Shown: positions 28,965-37,428 of the stretch, one piece after another | How the letters are laid out: each line of letters begins with the position of its first letter | How positions within the stretch are numbered: position 1 is the first letter of the stretch | Assembly: GCF_001442535.1 (NCBI RefSeq) | Contig: NZ_CP013141.1 | Span: 2,761,538 to 2,825,537, forward strand | Direction: 5' to 3' | From: Lysobacter antibioticus | GTDB lineage: Bacteria > Pseudomonadota > Gammaproteobacteria > Xanthomonadales > Xanthomonadaceae | Length of the DNA: 64,000 nt | The notes under the pieces: model-generated | What the model saw: the letters and a program-made list of their open reading frames with translations, nothing else | What the model was told of the DNA's origin: nothing | The model's database searches: none | Program-made: the position numbers and the translations under genes

Positions 28965-30392
28965 TCAAACCACGCTCCTCGGCAGGCTGAGAGTGACGAT
29001 CAGCCCGCCGCCGACCCGATTGGACAGATCGATGCGGCCGCCGTGGCTGTCGACGATGCGTTTGACGATCGCCAGGCCGAGCCCGGCGCCGCCGGCGGCA
29101 GCATCGTGGCCGCGGGCGAAGCGCTCGAACACGGTCTGCGCGTCGGCCGGGGCGATGCCGGGGCCGTGGTCGGCCACGGTCAGCACCGCCGTCGAGGCGC
29201 CCTCGCCTTCGGCCACGGTCAGAGCGATCTGCAGCGGCCCGCCATCGCTGCCGGGCCGTGGTTGGCCGTGCTTGAGCGCGTTGTCGATCAGGTTCTTGAT
29301 CGCCTCGCGCAGCAGCAAGGCATCGCCGCGCACCAATACCGGCCCTTGGGTCGCAGCCAGGCGCACGTCGGGGCGCGGGCCGGACTGCGGGATCGATTCG
29401 TACAGCGCTTGATGCAGCAGCTCGGCCAGGTCGACGGTCTCGAACTGTTGCAGGTGCGAGCGGTGGATCGCGCTGGCATCGCTGAGCAACTGGTTGAGCA
29501 AACGGCTCATGTGGCTGGCGTTGCGTTCGATGGTGACCAGGCTGCGGCGCTGTTCGGCCGGGTCGTCCTCGTCGAGGGCAAGCTGGGCCTGGGCGCGCAA
29601 GGCCGCCAGCGGCGTGCGCATCTGATGTGCGGCATCGGCCATGAATGCGCGCAGGGTCTCGTTGCTCGCCGACAGGCGCGCCATGAAACGGTTCAAGGCG
29701 CCGACCAGTTGATCGAGTTCGAGCGGCACTTCGCCGGCGACCGGCTTGAGGTCGGAAGGTTCGCGCAGTGACAGATCGCGTTCGAGCTTCTGCAGGGGCC
29801 GCAGCGCGCGATGCACGCCGATCCAGACCAGGGCCAGAGCGGCGAACGACAACACGACGATGGCGACGATGGCGCGCAGCACCACATCGTCGGCCAGGGC
29901 CTCGCGGGCGATGCGGGTCTGGCCGACCTGGACGATCGCCTGCCCTTGCGTGGCCGGGCCGGCGACCCAGCGCGATACTGCGACGAAGCGGGTGGGCTCA
30001 CCGCGATACAGCGCATCGAACAAACGCGGCTTGCCATCGAGCGGGGGCGACGGCGGCAACGGCAAGTCGTCGTAACCCGTAATGGTTGCGCCTTCGCGGC
30101 TGGCGACGCGGTAGAACACCCGGTCTTCCGGCGCCATCGCCAGCAGATCGAGCGCGGCGTACGGCAGGTCGACCTGCCATTGGCCGTCGACCAGGGCCAC
30201 GCTGTCGGCGATCGACAGTGCCGAGGCGATCAGCAGGTGATCGTAGGAGCGGTCGGCGGCTGCGCGGCCGTAGCTGCGCGCAGCGACGAACAACAGCACC
30301 GCACCGATCAAGGATAAGGCGCCGAGATAAACCAGCAGGGTGCGGCGGATCGAACCGTGCCGCGCCGGCGATGCATGCGTGGATTCACGCAT
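28965..30392 (-). CDS. TctE-like sensor histidine kinase
   Basis: 475 residues from the ATG at 30392, which overlaps the regulator stop by 8 bases. Membrane helices flank a periplasmic 2CSK_N-type sensor: TM1 'IRRTLLVYLGALSLIGAVLL', then 'ASALSIADSVALVDGQWQVD', then TM2 'LRAIVAIVVLSFAALALVWI'. A HAMP-like linker follows, then the H-box 'FMADAAHQMRTPLAALRAQA', N-box 'LIDNALKHG', G1 'DHGPGIAPAD' and G2 'GAGLGLAIVKRIV'. The 2CSK_N sensor and the neighbours (regulator, porin, CitMHS, binding protein) point to a citrate/tricarboxylate sensor of the TctDE class. Confidence 0.92.
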   Translation of the reverse strand: MRESTHASPARHGSIRRTLLVYLGALSLIGAVLLFVAARSYGRAAADRSYDHLLIASALSIADSVALVDGQWQVDLPYAALDLLAMAPEDRVFYRVASREGATITGYDDLPLPPSPPLDGKPRLFDALYRGEPTRFVAVSRWVAGPATQGQAIVQVGQTRIAREALADDVVLRAIVAIVVLSFAALALVWIGVHRALRPLQKLERDLSLREPSDLKPVAGEVPLELDQLVGALNRFMARLSASNETLRAFMADAAHQMRTPLAALRAQAQLALDEDDPAEQRRSLVTIERNASHMSRLLNQLLSDASAIHRSHLQQFETVDLAELLHQALYESIPQSGPRPDVRLAATQGPVLVRGDALLLREAIKNLIDNALKHGQPRPGSDGGPLQIALTVAEGEGASTAVLTVADHGPGIAPADAQTVFERFARGHDAAAGGAGLGLAIVKRIVDSHGGRIDLSNRVGGGLIVTLSLPRSVV

Positions 30393-31092
30393 CGAGCGGC
30401 TCCGCGCCGACCTGCGTCTCGGCCGGCGGCGCCGCTTCGAGCATGTAGCCCACGCCGCGCACGGTGAGGATGCGCAAGGGCGCGGCGGCAAGGCGCTTGC
30501 GCAGGCGGCCGACGTACAACTCGATCGCGTTCGGCCCGGCCTCGTCGTCGAAGCCGAACAGGCCGTTGCCGATCTCGTCCTTGCTGACCACCTGGCCGAG
30601 CTTGCCGATCAGGATTTCGAGCAGGCGGAACTCGCGGTTCGGCACGTCGATCGCCTCGCCGTCGAGCGTGACCCGATGCGCGGCGCTGTCGAAGGCCAAG
30701 CTGCCGACCTGGATCACGCCGGCGGCGCGGCCCTGGTTACGACGCAGCAGCACCCGACAGCGCGCTTCGAACTCGCGGAAATCGAAAGGCTTGCCGAGGT
30801 AATCGTCGGCGCCGACGTCGAGCGCCTTGACCCGGTCCTCGATGCCGTCGCGCGCGGTGAGCATCAGCACCGGCGTGGTGTCGCCGCGCTCGCGTAAGCC
30901 AGCGAGCAGGCTGAGGCCGTTGAGCCGCGGCAGGCCGATGTCGAGCACGATCAAGTCGAAGGACTGATAACGAAGCACACTGGCTGCGGCGATGCCGTCG
31001 GACTGCCAGTCGACCGCATGACCGTCGCGACGCATCCGCCTGACGATGGCGTCGGCCAGATCCGCGTTGTCCTCGACCAAAAGAATGCGCAT
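30385..31092 (-). CDS. TctD-like OmpR-family response regulator
   Basis: 235 residues from the ATG at 31092. The receiver domain has 'MRILLVEDNADLADAIVRRM', phospho-acceptor Asp51 ('FDLIVLDIGLP'), 'VLMLTARDG' and the conserved Lys in 'GADDYLGKPFDF'. The C-terminal winged helix includes 'LTPNRE'-type 'IDVPNREFRLLEILI' and 'NAIELYVGRLRKRL...LTVRGVGYML'. It is the first gene of the minus-strand operon regulator-kinase-binding protein. Two direct repeats with 11-bp spacing lie 68 bases upstream, suitable for binding of an OmpR/PhoB-type dimer, and may serve both this operon and the divergent porin. Confidence 0.93.
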   Translation of the reverse strand: MRILLVEDNADLADAIVRRMRRDGHAVDWQSDGIAAASVLRYQSFDLIVLDIGLPRLNGLSLLAGLRERGDTTPVLMLTARDGIEDRVKALDVGADDYLGKPFDFREFEARCRVLLRRNQGRAAGVIQVGSLAFDSAAHRVTLDGEAIDVPNREFRLLEILIGKLGQVVSKDEIGNGLFGFDDEAGPNAIELYVGRLRKRLAAAPLRILTVRGVGYMLEAAPPAETQVGAEPLDA

Positions 31093-31159
31093 CGAACGGG
31101 GGCCCTCGCAGTGGCCGAAGTCAGGTACCACCGGGCCGATCTCGGCGGTGAGAACAGTC

Positions 31160-31179
31160 CAATGACAGGTCAATGACAG
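31160..31179 (-). promoter_or_regulatory. tandem CTGTCAT direct repeats (Pho-box-like), probable response-regulator site
   Basis: On the minus strand, two CTGTCATTG copies are 11 bases apart (CTGTCATTG, then AC, then CTGTCATTG). This matches the 7+4+7 layout of a Pho box and of OmpR-family tandem sites. It lies in the 203-base gap between the regulator (start 31092) and the porin (start 31296). Confidence 0.7.
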
Positions 31180-31295
31180 CTTCGCCCGCCTAGCCTGCGC
31201 TCGAGGGGTTGCGGCTGGCCGTCCTGGCCGAAGCAACTATAAGCGCACCAACACGCGCCTGTCGTCGAAAAACGGCAGAAAAATAGGGAAACCAG

Positions 31296-32480
31296 ATGCC
31301 TACGATGGTGCTTTTCCGTCATGCCGCCGCGTGCGCCGCGCTGTGCCTGTTCGCCGCCCCGTGCCTGGCCGAAGACGGCCCGGTCACCGCCGAACTCGGC
31401 GGCCGCCTGCACTGGGACTTCGCCGATTTCGACAACGACGCGCGCGGCCTGCGCAACGGCGACGACACCGAGGTGCGCCGGCTGTGGCTCGACGTGTCCG
31501 GCAAGTTCTACGGCTGGGGCTACAAGATCGAAGGCGACTTCGCCGGCCTGCAGGACGATTTCTCCAAGGACAGCATCGAAGCCAAGGACGTCTACGTCAC
31601 CCGCGATTTCAAGGCCGGCAAGCTGACCCTGGGCCAGTTCAAGCAGCACTTCACCCTCGACGACCGCATCAGCTCGAACTACGGCGTATTCATGGAGCGC
31701 AGCATGTTCGCCAGCTCGGTCGCGCCGCTGTACCGGCTGGGCGCCGCCTGGATCACCGCGCGCGACGACTACACCGTCGCCGGCAGCGTCTACAGCCTGG
31801 AAAGCATCGACGTGTGGCAGGTCAAGGGCCACGCTGTCGGCGCGCGCGGCACTTGGACGCCGCTGCATGCGGACGAACGCACCCTGCACCTGGGCCTGTC
31901 GCTGGCGCGCGAGGCCTACGACCATCCCGGCCGCGACGGCGCCAACGCGCTGCGCATCGCGCCGCGCCCGGCCGGGCATCTGTCCGACAACAGCCGCGCG
32001 ACCTTGGTCAACTTCAATCGCGGGCTCGACACCGACGTCGACAAGTACTCGCTCGAGTTCGGCCTCGCCCACGGACCGCTGTATGTGCAGTCCGAACTCG
32101 GCGGCGCCAACTTCGACGACGGCAGCCAGCGCGGCCAGATCCGTTCGGCCTATGGCCTGGTCGGCTGGTTCCTGACCGGCGAGTCGATGCCCTACGACAG
32201 CAAGACCGGCCGCTTCGCCCGGGTCAAACCGGCGCGCAGCAGCGGTGCCTGGCAGGTCGCGCTGCGCTACGACACGATCCGCGGCAAGCAGCACCTCGAC
32301 GGCGCCGCGAATTTCAGCGACGTATCGATGGAGCAGGCGAGCCTCGGGGTGAACTGGCATCTGCGTTCGAACCTGCGCTTCATGCTCGATTGGATCGAGA
32401 GTCGCAACCGCGATCGCCTGGCGGGCGTCACGCTCGATCGGACCCGGGCGTTAACGGGGCGGTTCCAGTACGACTTTTGA
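31296..32480 (+). CDS. OprO/OprP-family outer-membrane porin
   Basis: 394 residues with a signal peptide 'AAACAALCLFAAPCLA' cleaved before EDGP. The barrel has 'TAELGGRLHWDFADFDND', 'VRRLWLDVSGKFYGWGYKIE', 'LTLGQFKQHFTLDDRISSNY' with the following 'FMERS', and a terminal aromatic (RFQYDF). These are OprP/OprO hallmarks. In this locus it is likely to admit citrate or another anion rather than phosphate; that is inferred from its neighbours. It is divergent from the response regulator and 102 bases upstream of the CitMHS transporter, separated by a hairpin repeat. Confidence 0.88.
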   Translation: MPTMVLFRHAAACAALCLFAAPCLAEDGPVTAELGGRLHWDFADFDNDARGLRNGDDTEVRRLWLDVSGKFYGWGYKIEGDFAGLQDDFSKDSIEAKDVYVTRDFKAGKLTLGQFKQHFTLDDRISSNYGVFMERSMFASSVAPLYRLGAAWITARDDYTVAGSVYSLESIDVWQVKGHAVGARGTWTPLHADERTLHLGLSLAREAYDHPGRDGANALRIAPRPAGHLSDNSRATLVNFNRGLDTDVDKYSLEFGLAHGPLYVQSELGGANFDDGSQRGQIRSAYGLVGWFLTGESMPYDSKTGRFARVKPARSSGAWQVALRYDTIRGKQHLDGAANFSDVSMEQASLGVNWHLRSNLRFMLDWIESRNRDRLAGVTLDRTRALTGRFQYDF

Positions 32481-32483
32481 AGC

Positions 32484-32566
32484 AGGAGTGAGAGGCGAGG
32501 AGTGAGGAGTGAGTAACGGCACTCCGCTCTTGCTCGTTCCTCACTCCTCACTCCTCACTTCTCGCC
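32484..32566. repeat. purine/pyrimidine hairpin repeat between porin and transporter
   Basis: A GAGGCGAGGAGTGAGGAGTG-type arm at about 32488-32514 faces a CCTCACTCCTCACTCCTCAC-type arm at about 32538-32564. They are imperfectly self-complementary and built from GAGTGAG units. Confidence 0.85.
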
Positions 32567-32582
32567 CCCACCGGAGTTCCTC

Positions 32583-33911
32583 ATGTTGACCGCGCTCGGC
32601 TTCGGCATGGTCCTGACCTTCATGTATCTGATCATGAGCAAGCGGATGTCGCCGCTGGTGGCTCTGATCGTGATCCCGATCCTGTTCGCCCTGGTCGGCG
32701 GTTTCCGCAACGACATCGGCGAGATGATGATCGAGGGCATCAAGAAGATCGCGCCGACCGGCGTGATGCTGATGTTCGCGATCCTGTACTTCGGGGTGAT
32801 GATCGATGCCGGTCTGTTCGACCCGGTAGTCAAGCGCATCCTCAAGCTGGTCAAGGGTGACCCGGTCAAGATCGTGGTCGGCACCGCGGTGCTGGCGATG
32901 CTGATCTCGCTCGACGGCGACGGCTCGACCACCTACATGATCACCGTCTCGGCGATGCTGCCGCTGTTTCAGCGCCTGCGCATGAACGCGCTCAACCTGA
33001 CCTGCGTGACCATCCTCGCCGGCGGGGTGATGAACCTGACCCCATGGGGCGGCCCGACCGCGCGCGCCGCGACCGCCTTGCACGTCGACCCCAGCGACGT
33101 ATTCGTGCCGCTGGTGCCGGCGATGGCGGTGTCCTTGGTCGGCATCCTGCTGCTGGCCTGGTACCTCGGCCTGCGCGAGCGCAAGCGCCTCGGCATCGTC
33201 ACCCTGGACGGCCATGCCGCCGACTGGAACCCCGACCTCGACACCGCCAGCGACAATCTGCCGACCCTGGCCGACAGCGAAGACACCAAGCGGCCGAAGC
33301 TGTTGTGGATCAACGCCGCGCTGACGCTCGGATTGATGACGGCGCTGGTGCTCGGCGTGCTGCCGCTGCCGGTGTTGTTCATGATCGGCTTCGCCTTCGC
33401 CCTGGTGATCAACTACCCCGACCTCGCCGAACAGCGCCGCCGCATCGGCAACCATGCCGGTAACGTGCTCGCAGTGGTGTCGCTGATCTTCGCCGCCGGC
33501 ATTTTCACCGGCATTTTGTCCAACACCGGCATGGTCGAGGCGATGTCGCGCAGCTTCCTGGCGGTGATTCCCGACGCCTGGGGCCCGTACCTGGCGGTGA
33601 TCACGGCCATCGCGAGCATGCCGTTCACTTTCTTCATGTCCAACGACGCCTTCTACTTCGGCGTGTTGCCGATCCTGTCGGAAGCAGCCGGCCATTACGG
33701 CATCACCCCGGTCGAGATGGCGCGTGCCTCGCTCGCCGGCCAGCCGGTGCATCTGCTGAGCCCGCTGGTGCCGTCGACCTATCTGCTGGTCGGCATGGCC
33801 AACGTCGATTTCGCCGACCACCAGCGCTTCGCCCTGAAATGGGCGGTGTTGATCTCGCTGGTGCTGATGTTCGCTTCGCTGGCGCTGGCGTTGTATCCGC
33901 TGGCGTCTTGA
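32583..33911 (+). CDS. CitMHS-family citrate:H+ symporter
   Basis: 442 residues with about 12 membrane helices. Family-typical segments are 'LTALGFGMVLTFMYLIMSKR', 'VMLMFAILYFGVMIDAGLFD', 'LISLDGDGSTTYMITVSAML', 'LAGGVMNLTPWGGPTARAAT' and 'FFMSNDAFYFGVLPILSEAA'. The family imports citrate complexed with a divalent metal ion (CitM uses Mg, CitH uses Ca). Together with the OprP-like porin upstream and the TctDE-like system it forms a complete citrate-uptake route. The ATG at 32583 directly follows the hairpin repeat. Confidence 0.94.
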   Translation: MLTALGFGMVLTFMYLIMSKRMSPLVALIVIPILFALVGGFRNDIGEMMIEGIKKIAPTGVMLMFAILYFGVMIDAGLFDPVVKRILKLVKGDPVKIVVGTAVLAMLISLDGDGSTTYMITVSAMLPLFQRLRMNALNLTCVTILAGGVMNLTPWGGPTARAATALHVDPSDVFVPLVPAMAVSLVGILLLAWYLGLRERKRLGIVTLDGHAADWNPDLDTASDNLPTLADSEDTKRPKLLWINAALTLGLMTALVLGVLPLPVLFMIGFAFALVINYPDLAEQRRRIGNHAGNVLAVVSLIFAAGIFTGILSNTGMVEAMSRSFLAVIPDAWGPYLAVITAIASMPFTFFMSNDAFYFGVLPILSEAAGHYGITPVEMARASLAGQPVHLLSPLVPSTYLLVGMANVDFADHQRFALKWAVLISLVLMFASLALALYPLAS

Positions 33912-34056
33912 GGCGAGGAGTGAGTAGGCAGGAGTGAGGAGTGAGTGAGAGCGACAAGCTCCCTCACCTCGCACATACGCCTCCACTCACTCTCACTCCT
34001 CTCGACTCACTCCTTATCCCTCAACTCACTCCTCTCTGCTTACTTCTCACTCCTAC
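33911..34056. repeat. long purine/pyrimidine hairpin repeat
   Basis: A purine arm of GAGGAGTGAGTAGGCAGGAG type at about 33911-33950 is followed by a long pyrimidine stretch with repeated CACTCACTCCT units to about 34054. It lies between the citrate transporter and the PhaB-like gene. Confidence 0.85.
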
Positions 34057-34073
34057 CACCCACGAGGGACGCC

Positions 34074-34814
34074 ATGACACTCCGCATCGCCTACGTCACC
34101 AGCGGCATGGGCAGCCTCGGCACCGCGATTTGCCAGAAGCTCGCCCACGGCGGCCACACCGTGGTCGCCGGCTGCGGGCCCAACTCGCCGCGCAAGGCTA
34201 CTTGGCTGCGCGAACAACGCGAGCTGGGTTTCGATTTCATCGCTTCCGAAGGCAATGCCGCCGACTGGGAGTCGACCGTCGCCGCATTCGCCAAGGTCAA
34301 GGCCGAGGTCGGCGAGATCGACGTACTGGTCAACAACGCCGGCGGCACCCGCGACGTGCTGTTCCGGCAGATGACCCGCGAGGACTGGAACGCGGTGATG
34401 GCCGGCAACCTGCACAGCCTGTTCAACATCACCAAGCAGGTCATCGACGGCATGTCGGCGCGCGGCTGGGGCCGGATCATCAACATCGCCTCGGTCAGCG
34501 CGCAGAAAGGCCAGATCGGCCAGGTCAACTACGCCACGGCGAAGTCGGCGATGCATGGCTTCACCCGCGCCCTGGCCCAGGAGTTCGCCGCGCGCGGCGT
34601 CACCGTCAACACGGTATCGCCCGGCTATGTGGCCAGCGCCGCGATCAGCGCGTTTCCGCCCGATGTGCTCGACCGGCTCGCCGCGTCGGTGCCGGTGCGC
34701 CGCCTGGGCAAGCCGGACGAGGTCGCCAGCCTGTGCGCGTGGTTGGCCTCGGACGATGCGGCCTTCGTGACCGGTGCGGATTACGCGGTCAACGGCGGGC
34801 TGCATATGGCTTGA
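34074..34814 (+). CDS. phaB: PhaB-like acetoacetyl-CoA reductase (SDR family)
   Basis: 246 residues. Close in pattern to PhaB over its length: 'VVAGCGPNSPRKATWLREQR', 'FDFIASEGNAADWESTVAAF', 'VNNAGGTRDVLFRQMTREDW' and 'VNTVSPGYVASAAISAF'. The catalytic Ser...Tyr-x-x-x-Lys is in 'NIASVSAQ...NYATAKSAM'. The cofactor-binding turn reads T-S-G-M-G-S-L-G, with Ser replacing the first Gly of the usual TGGMGGIG. The enzyme makes (R)-3-hydroxybutyryl-CoA for polyhydroxybutyrate. No PHA synthase is nearby; it follows the citrate transporter in the same direction, 162 bases away across a hairpin repeat. Confidence 0.88.
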   Translation: MTLRIAYVTSGMGSLGTAICQKLAHGGHTVVAGCGPNSPRKATWLREQRELGFDFIASEGNAADWESTVAAFAKVKAEVGEIDVLVNNAGGTRDVLFRQMTREDWNAVMAGNLHSLFNITKQVIDGMSARGWGRIINIASVSAQKGQIGQVNYATAKSAMHGFTRALAQEFAARGVTVNTVSPGYVASAAISAFPPDVLDRLAASVPVRRLGKPDEVASLCAWLASDDAAFVTGADYAVNGGLHMA

Positions 34815-34816
34815 AG

Positions 34817-34902
34817 CTAGAAACGAGTGGAGAGGAGTGAGGAATGAGTGAGAGCAAGCTATTGCCCTTACTCACTTCTCACTTTTCTGCACTCACTCCT
34901 GG
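34817..34902. repeat. purine/pyrimidine hairpin repeat
   Basis: A GAGTGGAGAGGAGTGAGGAA-type arm at about 34825-34852 faces an ACTCACTTCTCACTT...CACTCACTCCT arm at about 34869-34900. Same family as the repeats at 32484 and 33911. It separates the PhaB-like gene from the convergent gene ending at 34906. Confidence 0.85.
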
Positions 34903-34905
34903 CTC

Positions 34906-36180
34906 TCAACCGATTTCGCTGAAATCCCCCTCCGCCATCTGGTCGAGGCGGATGCGGTTGGCGAACAGCGAGAACGCCAGCATTCCGGCGAGTCCGTTCG
35001 CGCGGGTGATCCACGGCGGCATCCAGCGCGGCGGCGCGAGCACGCCGCTGTCGAACAAGGGCTCGAACCGCTGTACGTCGCCGAGGGTCATCTTGCCGGC
35101 GAACAACCAGCGGCACAGGTGCAGCTTCTGTTGGCGCAAGGCCCAGCGGAAGAAGGTGTGCACGCCGACCAGGCCACGCAGATAGACTGCGTCCTTGGTG
35201 AAGGCGGAGCCGCCGGTCGTGGGCACGCCGCGGAACACGCGCTGGGCCGAGGCGAAGCTGTCGGCCGGCGTTTGGCCGGCGTCGATGAAGTAGCGGAACA
35301 CCTGGATGAAATCGGCGCCGTCGAGCGCCATCGCCACCGCGTCGATGCGCAGGCTCAGCCGTTTCATGCGGCCGATGTCGATGCTGCCGGTGATCTGTTC
35401 GGCGAAGGTCGCCAGGCCTTCCTGGGTCGCGGTGGTACGCGGCGACGACAGCGCCAGGCTCGGCAGCACCGGCTGTTCGCGGCCGTTGAGCGCGGTCAGC
35501 GAGTGCACGAAGGCTTCGTGCTGCAGCAGCTGATGGCGGTCGTAGTCGCTGAAGGCGGCGCCGCTGCGCAGGCGGATGCGGGTCGCGCCGGCGGCGGCCT
35601 TGGCGATCAGGTCCGGGTCGAGCACGACCTCGATCACGCGGGCGTCGAAGTAATCGTCGAGATCGCGCTGCAGTTGCAGGCTCAAGGCAGTCGCCGAGAT
35701 TTCCACGGTTTCGGCCGGCGACATCAGCTCGCGGTCGAGTTCGTTGGCGATCGAGATGAAATGATTGGCGGCCTCGCGCGTGCTCGGCCCCTGCCCGGGC
35801 AGCGCCGCATCGGGCTTGCCGAACAACTGCACCGAATAGCCCGTGACCGCGGTCGAGCCCAACGATTCCAGCAACTGCGCGGCCACGCCCCAGGAATGCG
35901 CCGATTCGATCAGGTACTCGCCGAGCGGATGATCCGGATCGGCTTCGGCGGCGACCGCTTCGAGCTCACGCCGGGCTTCGCTGAAGTCGTACTTCGGATA
36001 CTCGATGATCGGCAACTGCGCGGTGCCGCGCGCGTAGTCGTCGAGGAACTGCACCTCCAGGCCCGACGGCCAACTCGCCATGGTCAGCAGCTTGATCCCG
36101 CGCGCGACCCGGACCATGCGCGCATCGAGCGCGGCGTGATGCTGGATTTCGCTGTGCAGACTGGGGCTGAGCAGGCTCAT
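34906..36180 (-). CDS. DUF1704 / QEGLA-motif metalloprotein (flavohemoglobin expression-modulating type)
   Basis: 424 residues. It contains the family-naming 'ATQEGLATFAEQ' and, 40 residues earlier, HEAFVHSL at residues 221-228. This HExxxH metal site is the one seen in DUF1704/MATCAP-type metallopeptidases, with the Glu of Q-E-G-L-A as the likely third ligand. Further marks are 'WGVAAQLLESLGSTAVTGYS' and 'DAVYLRGLVGVHTFFRWALR'. It is soluble, with no signal peptide. Bacterial members are annotated as modulating flavohemoglobin expression, but a protease role is possible given the metal site. It stands alone between convergent and same-strand neighbours. Confidence 0.85.
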   Translation of the reverse strand: MSLLSPSLHSEIQHHAALDARMVRVARGIKLLTMASWPSGLEVQFLDDYARGTAQLPIIEYPKYDFSEARRELEAVAAEADPDHPLGEYLIESAHSWGVAAQLLESLGSTAVTGYSVQLFGKPDAALPGQGPSTREAANHFISIANELDRELMSPAETVEISATALSLQLQRDLDDYFDARVIEVVLDPDLIAKAAAGATRIRLRSGAAFSDYDRHQLLQHEAFVHSLTALNGREQPVLPSLALSSPRTTATQEGLATFAEQITGSIDIGRMKRLSLRIDAVAMALDGADFIQVFRYFIDAGQTPADSFASAQRVFRGVPTTGGSAFTKDAVYLRGLVGVHTFFRWALRQQKLHLCRWLFAGKMTLGDVQRFEPLFDSGVLAPPRWMPPWITRANGLAGMLAFSLFANRIRLDQMAEGDFSEIG

Positions 36181-36279
36181 GCAGCAGGGCCTTGGGGGTG
36201 TTTCGCGGTGGAGAGCGAGAGCGGTTCGGCCAGCGCAAACGCCCCGTCTGCGCCCGGCTTTACGACTGAACCCGGGCGC

Positions 36280-37428
36280 TCAGCGGCGCCCATGCTTGTC
36301 GTCCGGCCGCTTGCCGGGCGCCTTGCCGGCCACTTTCTCGTCGGCCTTCTGCGCGCGCCGGTTGGCCAGCTTGTTGGCCGCGCCGGCGACTTCGTCGCGC
36401 AATTTCAAATAGTTGGCGAACCGCTGCGGGTCGAGCCGGCCGCCTTCGATCGCCGCGCGTACGGCGCAGCCGGGTTCGCGGTCGTGCGAGCAGTCGCGGA
36501 ACTTGCACTGCTCGGCCAAGGCTTCGACGTCGCTGAAATTCTCGGCGACGTCTTCCTCGCCGGTCGGCTTGAGCTCGCGCATGCCCGGGGTGTCGATCAG
36601 GCAGGCGCCCGACGGCAGCGGGATCAGGGCGCGGTGGGTGGTGGTGTGGCGGCCACGCGCATCGCTCTCGCGCACCGCGCCGGTCTTCATGCGCTCGATG
36701 CCCAGCAGGCTGTTGGTCAGGGTCGACTTGCCGGCGCCGGAAGAACCCACCAGCACCACGGTGCGGCCCGGCTGCAGCCACGGCGCCATCGCCGCGACGC
36801 TGCCGTCGCGGTCGCGCGCGTTGACCGCGCGGATCGCCACGCCCTGGGCCAGCTCGATCAAGGCGCCGGTCGCCTCGGCGACCGCGTTCTCGTCGGCGGC
36901 GATGGCTTCGTCGGCCTTGGTCAGCACCACCACCGGCTCGGCGCCGCCGCGGACCAGCAGCAGATAGCGCTCGATCCGGCGCGGATTGAAGTCGGCATCC
37001 AGCCCGCAGACGATGAACACCGTGTCGATGTTCGCCGCGATCAACTGCTGCTTGTAATGCTCGCCGGCGGCGCCGCGCTTGATCGCGCTGTAGCGCGGCA
37101 GCAGCGCGACGACCTTGCCGCGGCTGCCGTCGCCCTCGATCAGCAGCCAGTCGCCGACCCCGGGGCGCTGTTCGGGCGCGACCGAGCCTTTCTTGTAATT
37201 GGCCGGGCGCTGCCATTCGGGCAGGGATTCGACCCGATAGCCGCTGTCGGGGCCTTCGGACACGACATAGCCGCTGCGGTGCTGCTCGGTCACCCGCGCC
37301 GGGCGGGCCTGAGGGTGGTCGAGCAGCGCCTGGCGCCAGACGGGGTCGGCGGGCAACGGCTCGGCGGCCGTGATCGGCCAGCCGATCGCCTGCAAGGCAG
37401 CGAGTTCAGGAGTCAAAGGCGCGGGCAA
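36280..37428 (-). CDS. rsgA: ribosome small-subunit-dependent GTPase A
   Basis: 382 residues. The OB-fold N-terminal part is 'PGVGDWLLIEGDGSRGKVVA'. The circularly permuted GTPase follows with G4 'VVLTKADE', G1 'VLVGSSGAGKSTLTNSLLG' and G3 'LIDTPGMREL'. The C-terminal zinc finger is 'CKFRDCSHDREPGCAV' (C-x5-C-x-H-x5-C). A Lys/Arg-rich tail ends the protein. It acts in late 30S maturation. The start is a TTG at 37428; the nearest ATG (37438) is in another frame and stops after ten codons, so the true start may be TTG or further in. Confidence 0.94.
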   Translation of the reverse strand: MPAPLTPELAALQAIGWPITAAEPLPADPVWRQALLDHPQARPARVTEQHRSGYVVSEGPDSGYRVESLPEWQRPANYKKGSVAPEQRPGVGDWLLIEGDGSRGKVVALLPRYSAIKRGAAGEHYKQQLIAANIDTVFIVCGLDADFNPRRIERYLLLVRGGAEPVVVLTKADEAIAADENAVAEATGALIELAQGVAIRAVNARDRDGSVAAMAPWLQPGRTVVLVGSSGAGKSTLTNSLLGIERMKTGAVRESDARGRHTTTHRALIPLPSGACLIDTPGMRELKPTGEEDVAENFSDVEALAEQCKFRDCSHDREPGCAVRAAIEGGRLDPQRFANYLKLRDEVAGAANKLANRRAQKADEKVAGKAPGKRPDDKHGRR

